DNA from: Streptomyces megasporus
Lineage (GTDB): Bacteria > Actinomycetota > Actinomycetes > Streptomycetales > Streptomycetaceae
Direction: 5' to 3'
Assembly (NCBI RefSeq): GCF_000718985.1
Contig: NZ_JODL01000020.1
Coordinates: 50,996 to 114,995 of the forward strand
Length of the DNA stretch: 64,000 bases
Shown here: in pieces, positions 1-7,919 of the stretch
Layout: each line of letters begins with the position of its first letter
Numbering within the stretch: position 1 is the stretch's first letter
Notes under the pieces: model-generated
What the model saw: only the letters and a program-made list of their open reading frames with translations
The model's database searches: none
Told to the model about the DNA's origin: nothing
Translations under genes and position numbers: made by a program

Positions 1-1608
1 GGGGTGGCGGCGTTCGATCTCCTCGCGGGTGGCGCGGCCGGGGATGCCGGGGAAGGAGACCAGTCCGAGGTTGCCCGACCCCAGCACCACCGGTCCGGGG
101 CCGGTGACCCGGTGCGGTTCGGCGCCGTGCCCGTCCTCGGGCCGGTGGAGGGCGGCCCGCGCGGCGGCGCGGGCCTCGGCCCCGCTGGCCGACCGCCGGG
201 CGCGTCGGGAGACGGGCAGCCCGCATCCGGCGCGCACCAGGTCCTCCAGGGTGAGCCCGTACCGCGCGGCGAAGGGTTCGCCGGGACTCTGTCCGTGGTC
301 GGAGAGGAGCACCAGGCGGTAGGGGCGGGGGGCCCGCTCGGCGACCTTGGCGATGAGGGCGACGGACCGGTCGAGCCTCCGCAGCACCTGGTGGGTGTCG
401 CGACCGCGGGGGCCGGAGTGGTGGGCCACCTCGTCGTAGGCGACCAGGTCGGCGTAGACGGCCGTCCGTCCGTTGAGCATGTCGCCGAGGACGGCGGCGA
501 CCACCACGTCCCGCTCGACGACGGTGGCGAAGGCCCGGATGAAGGGGTAGAGCCCGCCGCGCCCCACGCGGGGCCGCTCTCCGCTCAGCCGGGCCCGGCC
601 GGCCTGGAGGAGCTCGCGGACGACCTCGACGACGAAGGAGGCGGCGGTGCGGGTGGCGTTGGCGGGGTCGGAGAAGTACGCGAAGTAGCCGGCGCGGGAG
701 CGGTTGTGCCGGCCGCGGCGGGCGGAGACGGAGAGCACCAGGGCGACCTGGGCGGCTCCGCCGCTGAAGAGGTTGCCGCGGCTGGCGCCGTCGTGGGCGA
801 GGAGTCCGGGGTGTCCGCTGCGGGCGGCGGCGCGGCGCTGGAGTTCGGCGGCGCTGCTGGGCCGGTTGCTGATCATCACCTCGCCGGTCTCCTTTTCGTA
901 CCAGCGGAAGGCGGGCACGTCCTCGTTGGAGCCGTGCAGGATGCCGAGCTGGCTGGCGCCGGTCTGGCTGGACCAGTCGGTGTGCCAGGGGACGAGGCGG
1001 TGGGTGTCGCGGCACATGGCGGCGACGGTGGGCATCAGCGGCTCGCCGTCCTCGGGCGCGGCGATCGCGTCGCGCAGCACGTCGTGGCCGATCCCGTCGA
1101 GTTGGAGGAAGACGGTGCCGGGGGTGGTGGGCGGCTCCCGGCGTCCGGCGCGGCGCCAGCGGCGGTCGGCGAGCCGGGCCATGCGCCGGCGGTAGGCCCC
1201 GTCGTCGCGGACGGCCAGGAAGGTGCTGGCCGCCGAGGAGGTCGCGGACATCACGGCGGCGACCACCACGGCGGTCCGGGGATCGGCCTCGCCCCTGCCG
1301 TCGGGGAGGAGGCTGAGCGCGATCCACAGCAGCGAGCCGTTGAGGAAGAACACCAGCAGGCCCAGCACCAGGGCGGGCACCAGCAGCAGCGCTCTGACCA
1401 GCACGGGCCACACCAGCGCGCCGAGCAGGCCGAAGGCGCCGGCCGCCACGGCGGCGGTGATCCCGATGCGGGTCGCGGAGTCCCCGTCGGCGGACTGGAT
1501 GCGGAAGTCGGGCAGCACTCCGGCGAGCACGAGCATGGTGAGGGTGCTCACCGCCCATACGACCAGCACGCGCAGCACCGCGCCGCCCGCCCTGCGCCAG
1601 GCTGCCAT
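1..1608 (-). CDS. Phage-holin-like membrane / alkaline phosphatase superfamily protein (3' end outside window)
   Basis: Read on the minus strand from ATG at 1606-1608, the frame stays open to the window edge, so 536 residues are visible and the C-terminus is missing. The first 130 residues hold several hydrophobic segments, beginning VLRVLVVWAVSTLTMLVLAG, which matches the small holin-like membrane domain. After a linker come FLQLDGIGHDVL, a metal-site region, then AYDEVAHHSG and SDHGQSPG, both typical of the alkaline phosphatase / nucleotide pyrophosphatase superfamily. The protein is therefore a membrane-anchored metal-dependent phospho- or phosphodiesterase of unknown substrate. The holin label is a family name and does not indicate a prophage. 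Opposite-strand frames here are shadows. Confidence 0.85.
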   Translation of the reverse strand, partial: MAAWRRAGGAVLRVLVVWAVSTLTMLVLAGVLPDFRIQSADGDSATRIGITAAVAAGAFGLLGALVWPVLVRALLLVPALVLGLLVFFLNGSLLWIALSLLPDGRGEADPRTAVVVAAVMSATSSAASTFLAVRDDGAYRRRMARLADRRWRRAGRREPPTTPGTVFLQLDGIGHDVLRDAIAAPEDGEPLMPTVAAMCRDTHRLVPWHTDWSSQTGASQLGILHGSNEDVPAFRWYEKETGEVMISNRPSSAAELQRRAAARSGHPGLLAHDGASRGNLFSGGAAQVALVLSVSARRGRHNRSRAGYFAYFSDPANATRTAASFVVEVVRELLQAGRARLSGERPRVGRGGLYPFIRAFATVVERDVVVAAVLGDMLNGRTAVYADLVAYDEVAHHSGPRGRDTHQVLRRLDRSVALIAKVAERAPRPYRLVLLSDHGQSPGEPFAARYGLTLEDLVRAGCGLPVSRRARRSASGAEARAAARAALHRPEDGHGAEPHRVTGPGPVVLGSGNLGLVSFPGIPGRATREEIERRHP

Positions 1609-1911
1609 CCGCACGCCGTCCCGCCTTTCCTCGTGTTTCCCCTGCTCCACGCGCTCCTCTCGGGGGCGCGCCGACGGGCCGCCGGCCCCGCCGGTTTCGC
1701 GTCCCTGTGCGACCGTGTGTGACCGTCGGTCCGGGTGTGGCCCCGGTTGCGGCGGCACGTTCCACTTTTCCACAGTGGGCCACCCGGCCGGGGGCGCACC
1801 CGGTCCCGACCGGGGGGCGGCCGGGGGCGCGGCGAGGAGGACGGGGCACCGGAGGGGAATGATGAGAGGATCGGTGCGGGAACGGGGCGAGCGGACGGAA
1901 GGAGAGTCCGA
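1609..1911. other. Intergenic region between divergent genes
   Basis: This 303-base stretch separates the minus-strand phosphatase from the plus-strand metallo-hydrolase and should hold both promoters. No convincing -35/-10 pair or operator was found. The sequence just before 1912 contains AAGGAGAG, which is the ribosome binding site of the next gene. Confidence 0.5.
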
Positions 1912-2691
1912 GTGCCGGTGGAGATCACTTGGTGGGGACACGCGACGGCGACCGTGCGGGACTCCGGTGTGACGGTGCTCACCGACCCGCTCTTCGTCCG
2001 CCGGCTGGCCCATCTGCGCAGACGCCGCGGGGATCTGCCGCCCGAGTCGGTGGCGCAGGTGGACGTGGCGCTGGTCTCGCACCTGCACGCCGACCACCTG
2101 CACCTGCCCTCCCTGGCCCGGCTGGAGCCCGGGACACGGGTGGTCGTGCCGCGCGGCGCGCTCGCCTCGGTGGCGGGACTGCGACGGCTGGCGGAGCGGC
2201 TGCGGCTCCAGGAGGTGGACGTGGGCGACCTGGTGCGCGTCGGTCCGGTGGACGTCCGTGTGGTGCCCGCGCTGCACGACGGGCGGCGGCTGCCGTACGG
2301 GCCGCGACTGGCCCCCGCGCTCGGCTACGTGGTGGAGGGCGAGGCCCGGACGTACTTCGCCGGGGACACGGGGCTGTTCGACGCCATGGCGGACGCGGTG
2401 GGCGAGGTGGACGTGGCGCTGCTGCCCGTGGGCGGCTGGGGGCCGCGGCTGGGCGAGGGACACCTCAACGCGCGGCGGGCCGCCGAGGCGCTGGCCAGGC
2501 TGAAGGCGCCCCGCGCGGTGCCGGTCCACTACGGCACGTACTGGCCGATCGGCCTGGACGCGGTCCGCCCGCACGAGTTCCACTCCCCCGGTGACGAGTT
2601 CGTCCGGCTGGCGGCGCGGGCGGCGCCCGAGGCGGCGGTGCACCGGTTGGAGCACGGCGAGAGCGTGCGGCTGGGGGACGAGGGGTGTTAG
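1912..2691 (+). CDS. MBL-fold metallo-hydrolase (UlaG/COG2220 type)
   Basis: A 259-residue metallo-beta-lactamase-fold protein. The GTG at 1912 is chosen because AAGGAGAG lies just upstream and the protein then begins VPVEITWWGHATATV, the usual first strand of this family. The metal motif HLHADH is at residues 57-62, followed by YFAGDTGLFD and VPVHYGTYWP, which supply further metal and active-site residues. Members are cytosolic hydrolases of uncertain substrate, related to L-ascorbate-6-phosphate lactonase and N-acyl-phosphatidylethanolamine phospholipase D. Its stop overlaps the start of the DedA gene, so the two are probably translationally coupled. A second COG2220 protein is encoded convergently at 3357. 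Confidence 0.88.
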   Translation: MPVEITWWGHATATVRDSGVTVLTDPLFVRRLAHLRRRRGDLPPESVAQVDVALVSHLHADHLHLPSLARLEPGTRVVVPRGALASVAGLRRLAERLRLQEVDVGDLVRVGPVDVRVVPALHDGRRLPYGPRLAPALGYVVEGEARTYFAGDTGLFDAMADAVGEVDVALLPVGGWGPRLGEGHLNARRAAEALARLKAPRAVPVHYGTYWPIGLDAVRPHEFHSPGDEFVRLAARAAPEAAVHRLEHGESVRLGDEGC

Positions 2692-3320
2692 AGGCGTTGC
2701 TCGCCGCGATACAGGAGTTCCCGGCCCAGGTGGTGCCGGGGGAGGCCGGCTATCCATCGCTGTTCCTGCTGGTGGTGTTCGGCTCCCTGGTGCCCGTGGT
2801 GCCGACGGGGGCGGTGGTCAGCGGGGCGGCGGTGGTGGCCTTCCACAGCGGTCTCCCGGCGCTCTCGCTGCTGCTGGTGTTCGTGGTGGCGGCGACGGCC
2901 GCGTTCCTCGGCGACCTGGGCCTGTACTGGCTGGGGCAGCGCGGTGAGCGGTCGGGGGTCGGCACGCGTTGGCGGGAGTGGCTGCGCTCCAGGGCCGAGC
3001 CCGATCGGCTGGTGGCGGCCCGCCGGAAGCTGGACGAGCACGGGGTGACGGTGCTGGTGCTCTCCCGGTTGGTGCCGGCCGGGCGGATTCCGGTGATGGT
3101 CGCCTGCCTCCTGTCGCGGATGCCGATGCGTTCCTTCGTGCGCGGTGACGTGCCGGCGTGTCTGGCCTGGGCGGCGACCTACCAGTTGATCGGCGTGCTG
3201 GGCGGGTCGCTGTTCCCCGAGCCGTGGGAGGGCGTGGCCGCGGCGGTGGGGTTGACGCTGCTGATCGGCGCGGCGCCGTCGGTGTGGCGGCGGCTGCGTT
3301 CCGCCCGGGCCTCCCGGTAG
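2685..3320 (+). CDS. DedA family (VTT domain) membrane protein
   Basis: A 211-residue polytopic membrane protein. The GTG at 2685 overlaps the previous gene's stop by seven bases. The sequence has the DedA/VTT pattern: an N-terminal hydrophobic hairpin (LFLLVVFGSLVPVVPTGAVV), a second segment with FLGDLGLYWLGQRGER, and the amphipathic arginine/glycine stretch VLVLSRLVPAGRIPVMVACL, followed by two more hydrophobic segments. DedA proteins act as lipid scramblases or flippases and support envelope homeostasis in bacteria. The second codon is TTA (2688-2690), the only TTA I found in a likely intact gene here, so in Streptomyces translation should depend on the bldA tRNA. A TTG at 2697 is a weaker alternative start. 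Confidence 0.85.
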   Translation: MLEALLAAIQEFPAQVVPGEAGYPSLFLLVVFGSLVPVVPTGAVVSGAAVVAFHSGLPALSLLLVFVVAATAAFLGDLGLYWLGQRGERSGVGTRWREWLRSRAEPDRLVAARRKLDEHGVTVLVLSRLVPAGRIPVMVACLLSRMPMRSFVRGDVPACLAWAATYQLIGVLGGSLFPEPWEGVAAAVGLTLLIGAAPSVWRRLRSARASR

Positions 3321-3356
3321 CCGTCCCCTTTCCGGCGGGTCCTTGGGGAACGGCCG

Positions 3357-4397
3357 TCAGTCCAGCACTCTCGACGCCCCGATCGGCAGGTCCCACAGGT
3401 CCTCGCGCGGACGGCCCGCGGCCTCCCAGGCGGCCCGCACCCGGATCAGCGGTTCCAGCGGAGGCTCGGCCGAGAGCAGGAAGGTGCCCCAGTGCATGGG
3501 GGCCATGCGCCGCGCGCCGAGGTCGAGGCAGGCGGCGACGGCCTCCTCGGGGTCGGTGTGGACGGGGCGGAGCATCCAGCGCGGGGCGTAGGCGCCGATC
3601 GGCAGCAGGGCCAGGTCGATGCCGGGCAGCCGGCGCCCGATCTCGGCGAACCAGTGGCCGTATCCGGTGTCGCCCGCGAAGTGGACGCGCCGGCCGTGGC
3701 GGTCGGTGAGCACCCAGCCGCCCCACAGCGAGCGGCAGGTGTCGGTCAGGGTGCGCCGCGACCAGTGGTGGGCGGGGACGAAGTCGAACCGCACGGCGCC
3801 GCCGCCCGGCGAGGGCAGCTCGGCCGCCTCCCACCAGTCCAGTTCGGTGACGCGGGTGAAGCGGCGGCGCCGGCACCAGGCGCCGAGTCCGGCCGGGACG
3901 AACAGCGGGGTGTCGCGGGGCAGCCGTTTCAGGGTGGGCAGGTCGAGGTGGTCGTAGTGGTTGTGGGAGATCACCACGGCGTCGACGCGGGGCAGGTCCT
4001 CCCAGGGGACGCCGACCGGGGTGATCCGGGCCGGGGTGCCCAGGATGCGGCGGGACCAGACGGGGTCGGTCAGGACGGTCAGACCGCCCACGCGCACCAC
4101 CCACGAGGCGTGTCCGACCCAGGTGACGGCGACGGTGTCGGCGTCGACCCGCGGCAGGGGGCCCCGCTCGACGGGCACGTGGGGGATGTCGCGGAGCGAG
4201 GCGGGATCGGGGCGCGTGGTGCCCTCCCGGGCCACGCGCGCCAGCGAGCGTATGCCGGGCAGCGGGTCGGTGAGCCGGTCGGCGAAGGAGGACGGCCAGG
4301 TGCGCGGTTCGCCGATCGGTCGGGGCGCGGACGGGGCGGGCCCGGGACGCGGGGCGTCGTGGAGGACGTGGGCGGGTTTCCTGGTCCGTTGGGTCAT
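3357..4397 (-). CDS. MBL-fold metallo-hydrolase, NAPE-PLD-like
   Basis: A 346-residue protein with an 80-residue arginine/proline-rich N-terminus, then the metallo-beta-lactamase core. VTWVGHASWVVRVGGLTVLTD opens the fold, HNHYDHLD (residues 145-152) is the HxHxDH metal motif, HFAGDTGYGHWF and LPIGAYAPRWM follow, and the final histidine lies in MAPMHWGTF. The WVGHAS...HNHYDHLD arrangement and overall length match bacterial homologues of N-acyl-phosphatidylethanolamine phospholipase D, so a phospholipid-type phosphodiesterase is a reasonable but unproven guess. It is convergent with the DedA gene. ATG at 4395-4397 is taken as the start. Confidence 0.87.
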   Translation of the reverse strand: MTQRTRKPAHVLHDAPRPGPAPSAPRPIGEPRTWPSSFADRLTDPLPGIRSLARVAREGTTRPDPASLRDIPHVPVERGPLPRVDADTVAVTWVGHASWVVRVGGLTVLTDPVWSRRILGTPARITPVGVPWEDLPRVDAVVISHNHYDHLDLPTLKRLPRDTPLFVPAGLGAWCRRRRFTRVTELDWWEAAELPSPGGGAVRFDFVPAHHWSRRTLTDTCRSLWGGWVLTDRHGRRVHFAGDTGYGHWFAEIGRRLPGIDLALLPIGAYAPRWMLRPVHTDPEEAVAACLDLGARRMAPMHWGTFLLSAEPPLEPLIRVRAAWEAAGRPREDLWDLPIGASRVLD

Positions 4398-4448
4398 GCG
4401 GGGCTCCCATCAGCGTCCGAGAACTTCACGGGATGCGCGGCCGGCGGA

Positions 4449-5696
4449 TCACCCCGCCGTCAGCCCGGCCAGGGCCGACGCCACCGCCGCCGACGTCTCC
4501 GCCGCCTCCGGCCGGTCCACGCGGTCCGGGTGGTCCGGGCGGACGCCGGGGGGCCGCACGTCGGTCGACAGCCGCACGCGCAGAGCGCCGGGGTCGTCGC
4601 CGAAGCGGTGGCCGCCCAGGACGTGGGGGCCCAGGCGCCGTACCAGTGCCGCCTCGAGTCGGGGGGCGTCCTCGATGCCGCGGGCGGCCAGGTCGGGGCG
4701 GAGCGCCTCGAAGTCGGGGTACAGGTGCCGTCCGACGTTCGGCGGGCGGCACACCGCGCCGGCGTCGGTCAGGACGCGGTGGAGTGCGGCGGCGAGCGCG
4801 CCGTGCGCGCGGCCGGCGGCGGCGCGGCGTTCGCGCAGCGCCCGGGGTTCGGTGAGGGCCCGGACCGCGGCGGTGGTCCGGGGTCCGTCCAGCCGGGCGC
4901 GCAGGGCGTTGAGGACGGCGCGCGTCCTGTCGCCCGTCTCCCCGCCGTGCGGTCCGGCTCCGGCGGGGAGCCGGGCGACGCCCACCCCGGGGCCGGGCCG
5001 GGGATCGGCGCCGGGGTCGGCGCCGAGGTCGGCGAGCACCACGACGGAGCGGCCGGCCGCGGCCGACGTGGTCGGGGTGGCCGGGGTGCGCGGGCCCGTT
5101 CCCGGGGCGCCCTCGGGGCGGGTGCCCGCACTCGCCACGGGTCCGGCGCAGTGCATGATCTCGGCCGGGCTGACGATCACCGTGTCGTGGGGGTCGTGGA
5201 GGGTGTCGCGGAGGCTCTCGTCGCTGATGATCAGCAGTCCCTCCCGCGTGGCCGCCTCGCACACCTCGTGCAGGATTTCGGGCGGCGCGGTGGTACCGGT
5301 GACGTCGTCGGCCACGGAGAGCACCAGCACCCGCGGGTCGCCGCCGTCGGCGCGGGCCCGGCTCACGGCCTCCAGCAGCGCGACGGAGTCGGGCACCCCG
5401 CCGCACTCGGCGGGCACGGGGACGGTGTGCAGCGGGAGGCCGAGCAGTCGGGCCTGTTCGGCGTGCCAGGCCGCGCCGGGCCGGGGCACCACCACTCCGC
5501 CCCGTCCGTCGTCCCCGCAGGCGGCGGCGAGCAGCGCCAGGAGCAGCAGGGGCGCGGTGGGGGCCGCCACGACGTGGTCGGGGTCGGTGGGCAGGCCGCG
5601 CCGGTGCCAGTAGTCGCCGGCCGCCTCGGCCACGGCCGTGGGTGTGGGCGTGGGTGTGGGGCCGGCCATGGGTGCGTGGGTGTGGATCGGCTGCAT
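4449..5696 (-). CDS. Aminotransferase class I/II-fold protein lacking any lysine
   Basis: A 415-residue protein in the fold-type I PLP layout: N-terminal PGAP-like segment with YWHRRGLP, a large-domain region RVLVLSVADDVTGTTAPPE, IISDESLRDTLHDPHDTV containing the aspartate (D159) that normally contacts the pyridine nitrogen, and a C-terminal small domain ending GGHRFGDDPGALRVRLST, with the arginines of the carboxylate site. No lysine occurs anywhere in the protein, so the Schiff-base lysine expected after the SDES motif is absent. It is best read as a non-catalytic or re-purposed aminotransferase-like protein. ATG 5694-5696 lies 15 bases downstream of the ANTAR gene stop, implying one transcript. 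A longer upstream extension of the frame overlaps the ANTAR gene and is rejected. Confidence 0.82.
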   Translation of the reverse strand: MQPIHTHAPMAGPTPTPTPTAVAEAAGDYWHRRGLPTDPDHVVAAPTAPLLLLALLAAACGDDGRGGVVVPRPGAAWHAEQARLLGLPLHTVPVPAECGGVPDSVALLEAVSRARADGGDPRVLVLSVADDVTGTTAPPEILHEVCEAATREGLLIISDESLRDTLHDPHDTVIVSPAEIMHCAGPVASAGTRPEGAPGTGPRTPATPTTSAAAGRSVVVLADLGADPGADPRPGPGVGVARLPAGAGPHGGETGDRTRAVLNALRARLDGPRTTAAVRALTEPRALRERRAAAGRAHGALAAALHRVLTDAGAVCRPPNVGRHLYPDFEALRPDLAARGIEDAPRLEAALVRRLGPHVLGGHRFGDDPGALRVRLSTDVRPPGVRPDHPDRVDRPEAAETSAAVASALAGLTAG

Positions 5697-5710
5697 CCGT
5701 GCCTCCGCCG

Positions 5711-6457
5711 CTAGGTGTGCCGCCGGAACCGCTGGAGTTCCTGCTCTATGCCGTGTCCGCGGGTGCGGACCAGGGCCCGCGCCAGGTCGGAGAGTTTGCG
5801 GTTGGTGTGCTGGGAGATCCGGCGCAGCAGGGCGAACGCCTCCTCCGCGTCGCAGCCGAGCACGTACATCACGATGCCGCAGGCCTGGTCGACGACGGGC
5901 CTGCTGCGCAGGGCGCTCTCCAGGTGCTCGACCTCCGCCAGCGCCTCGTGGTAGCGCAGGTCGCGGGCGAGTCCGGTGGCGGCCAGGTCGCCCAGCAGCG
6001 CTGCCGAGCCGCGCACGGTCTCCTCCAGGGGGCGGGGGCGGAAGGCGTAGACGGTGATGGCGAGCGTGAGGACGTCGCGGCGGTAGGGCAGGGTGGCGCT
6101 GGCGCGCAGGCCCATGTCCAGGGCCCTGGCGCGGTAGTGCGGCCAGCGCTCCTCCCGCAGCAGGTCGTCGGTCCCGACGGGACGCCCGGTGTGGAGGGCG
6201 TGGGGGACGGGGCCGTCTCCGACCTCCCACTGGACGGCCACCAGGGCGGACAGGTCCGGATGGGTGACGGCGGTGGGCGCCTCGGAGCTCTCGCCGCCGG
6301 TGTGGGCGGTGGCGGTGGCTCCGCAGCAGCCGGGGGTGCAGCGGACGATCTGTTCGGCCAGCCGGGCGAGGCTCCGGGCGGAGGAGTCGACGTCGAGCAC
6401 CGGCTCCGGACGGTCCGGAGGGGGCTCGAACGGAATCGCTTCGCGTCGGTCCGGCAT
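5711..6457 (-). CDS. GAF-ANTAR domain regulator
   Basis: A 248-residue cytosolic regulator. The N-terminal two thirds resemble a degenerate GAF sensor (VLDVDSSARSLARLAEQIV, then WEVGDGPVPHALHTGRPVGTD and a strand/helix core through about residue 175). The C-terminal 60 residues are an ANTAR RNA-binding domain: VDQACGIVMYVLGCDAEEAF, then LLRRISQHTNRKLSDLARAL, with the conserved alanine/aromatic pattern of the family. ANTAR proteins bind paired hairpins in nascent mRNA and relieve transcription termination. The gene is first in a likely two-gene unit with the lysine-free aminotransferase-fold gene. It is divergent from the PAS gene. No target hairpin pair was identified by eye. Confidence 0.9.
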   Translation of the reverse strand: MPDRREAIPFEPPPDRPEPVLDVDSSARSLARLAEQIVRCTPGCCGATATAHTGGESSEAPTAVTHPDLSALVAVQWEVGDGPVPHALHTGRPVGTDDLLREERWPHYRARALDMGLRASATLPYRRDVLTLAITVYAFRPRPLEETVRGSAALLGDLAATGLARDLRYHEALAEVEHLESALRSRPVVDQACGIVMYVLGCDAEEAFALLRRISQHTNRKLSDLARALVRTRGHGIEQELQRFRRHT

Positions 6458-6607
6458 GGTGGCGCTCGGTCCTTTCCCTGGGCTCCGGCTGCAAGCCGCC
6501 GGGCGTCCGGTTCCGATGGTTCGGCTGCCCCGCCCGGCGGCCGGGAAACGGCCTGGTGAGCCGGGCCCCTCCGGTCGGGCCGGCCCTCCGATCTCCTTCG
6601 CCCCGCC

Positions 6608-6631
6608 ATCACTTTCTCTACAAAGAGTGAT
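6608..6631. promoter_or_regulatory. AT-rich inverted repeat between divergent regulators
   Basis: ATCACT at 6608-6613 and AGTGAT at 6626-6631 form an inverted repeat that extends inward by a wobble pair and a T-A pair. The block is unusually A/T-rich for this genome and sits between the ANTAR gene (start 6457, minus) and the PAS gene (start 6693, plus), so it is a candidate operator for one or both. No family is assigned. Confidence 0.4.
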
Positions 6632-6692
6632 GAGTCATATGTTTCCGCGTGACCAACGAGACCTCCGACGGTTCGCGGGTTACGTTGTGCGC

Positions 6693-7841
6693 ATGGCGCA
6701 GGCCGAGGACTTCGGAGCCGAACTGGCGGACTTCCGCCGGCGGGTGGAGGAGCTGCGTTCGGCGCGTGCCCTGCCGGACGCCGAACAGCTCCCCGCCCTG
6801 GACGCGGCCCTCTTCGAACTCCAGCACGTGGCCGAGGTGCTGTGGCCGCGGTACGAGGAGCTGGCGGCGGCGGAACGGGAGCAGGGCGGCCGTCGGGAGC
6901 ACCACGAGCACCGGTTGCTGCGCGCCCTGTTCCAGCGGCTGCCGGTGGCGGTGGTCCTGCTGGACCGGGACGGGGTGGTGCGGCGGTTCAACTTCGCCGC
7001 GACCCAGTTGTTCGGGGTGCGCGCCGGGTACGCCACCGGGAGGTCGCTGACCGGCTCGCTGGCGCACGACTCCCGGGCGGTGTTCCGCTCCCAGGTGGCC
7101 GCGGTCGCCCGGGGCGAGGGCGATCGCAGCCTGGTCGTCCACCTGCTGCGCCCGCCGGAGCCCGGACGGCGCGGGGGGGAGCTGCGGGCCACGCTGACCG
7201 CGCTGCGGCCCCCGCACGAGCCCCGCTCGGTCGTGCTCGCCGCCTTCCAGCGCGGCGCGGACCCCGCCGTGCCCCGCTCCGCCCCGTCCCCTGATCCGAC
7301 CCCCGTTCCGGTCCCCGATCTGGCCGAGGCCACCCGCACCACCGAGCTGATGGACCTGCTCGACGCGATGACCGCGGCGCTGATCCTGGCGGACTCCCCC
7401 AAGGAGGTGCCGCAGCGAGCGGCCGACGTGCTCTACGGACGGTTCGCCGACTGGGTGATCGTGGACGTCGTGGTGCCCGGCGGCACCCTGCGGCGGGCCG
7501 CCGTCCTCGCCCCGGCCGGACGGCTGCGGGAGGAGGTCGCCGAGCAGGACCCGGCCTCGTGTCCGCTGGTGGTGGACGCGATACGGCGCGGCGGCGAGAC
7601 CCTGTGGGTGCGGCCGGAGGACCCCGAGGGCCTCGGCCGGGACGCCGCGGGCGCCCCCGTGCTGGTGCGGGCCGAGGCCACCTCCCTGCTGTGCGTGTCG
7701 CTGGCCGACGGCGAGGGCGGTCCGGCGCTGGGCGCGCTGACGCTGCTGCGCACCGGGGGACGCCGTCCCTTCGAGCTGGCGGAGGCCGGCGCCGTGGACC
7801 GGATCGCGCGGCATCTCGCCCTGGCGCTGCGCGGCCTGTGA
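6693..7841 (+). CDS. PAS and GAF domain sensory protein
   Basis: A 382-residue soluble protein. Residues 1-70 are a helical, charged segment. The PAS domain is at roughly 75-175 (LLRALFQRLPVAVVLLDRDG, then FNFAATQLFGVRAGYATGRSL). A proline-rich linker follows. Residues 225-382 form a GAF-like domain (LMDLLDAMTAALILADSPKE, ending AVDRIARHLALALRGL). This layout matches the N-terminal part of Streptomyces PP2C phosphatases of the RsbU type, but the phosphatase domain is absent, so it may be a stand-alone sensor. The ATG at 6693 is preceded by TACGTT six bases upstream and no Shine-Dalgarno, so the mRNA may be leaderless. Upstream in-frame codons lack a ribosome site. Confidence 0.8.
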   Translation: MAQAEDFGAELADFRRRVEELRSARALPDAEQLPALDAALFELQHVAEVLWPRYEELAAAEREQGGRREHHEHRLLRALFQRLPVAVVLLDRDGVVRRFNFAATQLFGVRAGYATGRSLTGSLAHDSRAVFRSQVAAVARGEGDRSLVVHLLRPPEPGRRGGELRATLTALRPPHEPRSVVLAAFQRGADPAVPRSAPSPDPTPVPVPDLAEATRTTELMDLLDAMTAALILADSPKEVPQRAADVLYGRFADWVIVDVVVPGGTLRRAAVLAPAGRLREEVAEQDPASCPLVVDAIRRGGETLWVRPEDPEGLGRDAAGAPVLVRAEATSLLCVSLADGEGGPALGALTLLRTGGRRPFELAEAGAVDRIARHLALALRGL

Positions 7842-7865
7842 GGGTCGGCGGTCCGGGCGGACCGC

Positions 7866-7901
7866 GAGAGCCGCCGGCCCACTCGTGGGCCGGCGGCTCT
7901 C
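7866..7901. terminator. Bidirectional hairpin between convergent genes
   Basis: GAGAGCCGCCGGCCCAC pairs perfectly with its complement across a two-base centre. It lies between the ends of the PAS gene and the sigma factor gene, and T/C-rich sequence follows on the plus strand. It can serve both convergent transcripts. Confidence 0.85.
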
Positions 7902-7919
7902 CTTCTTCCCCTCATCCCC

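Noticed and set aside
1..1608. Phage-holin label as evidence of a prophage
   Set aside because: Only the small membrane domain has that name; no phage structural, lysis or integrase genes are present.
4..1722. Long plus-strand open frame of 572 codons over the phosphatase
   Set aside because: Low-complexity Gly/Ala/Glu composition and antisense to a gene with clear phosphatase motifs; a GC-driven shadow.
5697..6494. Extension of the aminotransferase-fold gene to an upstream start
   Set aside because: It overlaps the well-supported ANTAR gene and is Arg/Pro-rich without family similarity.
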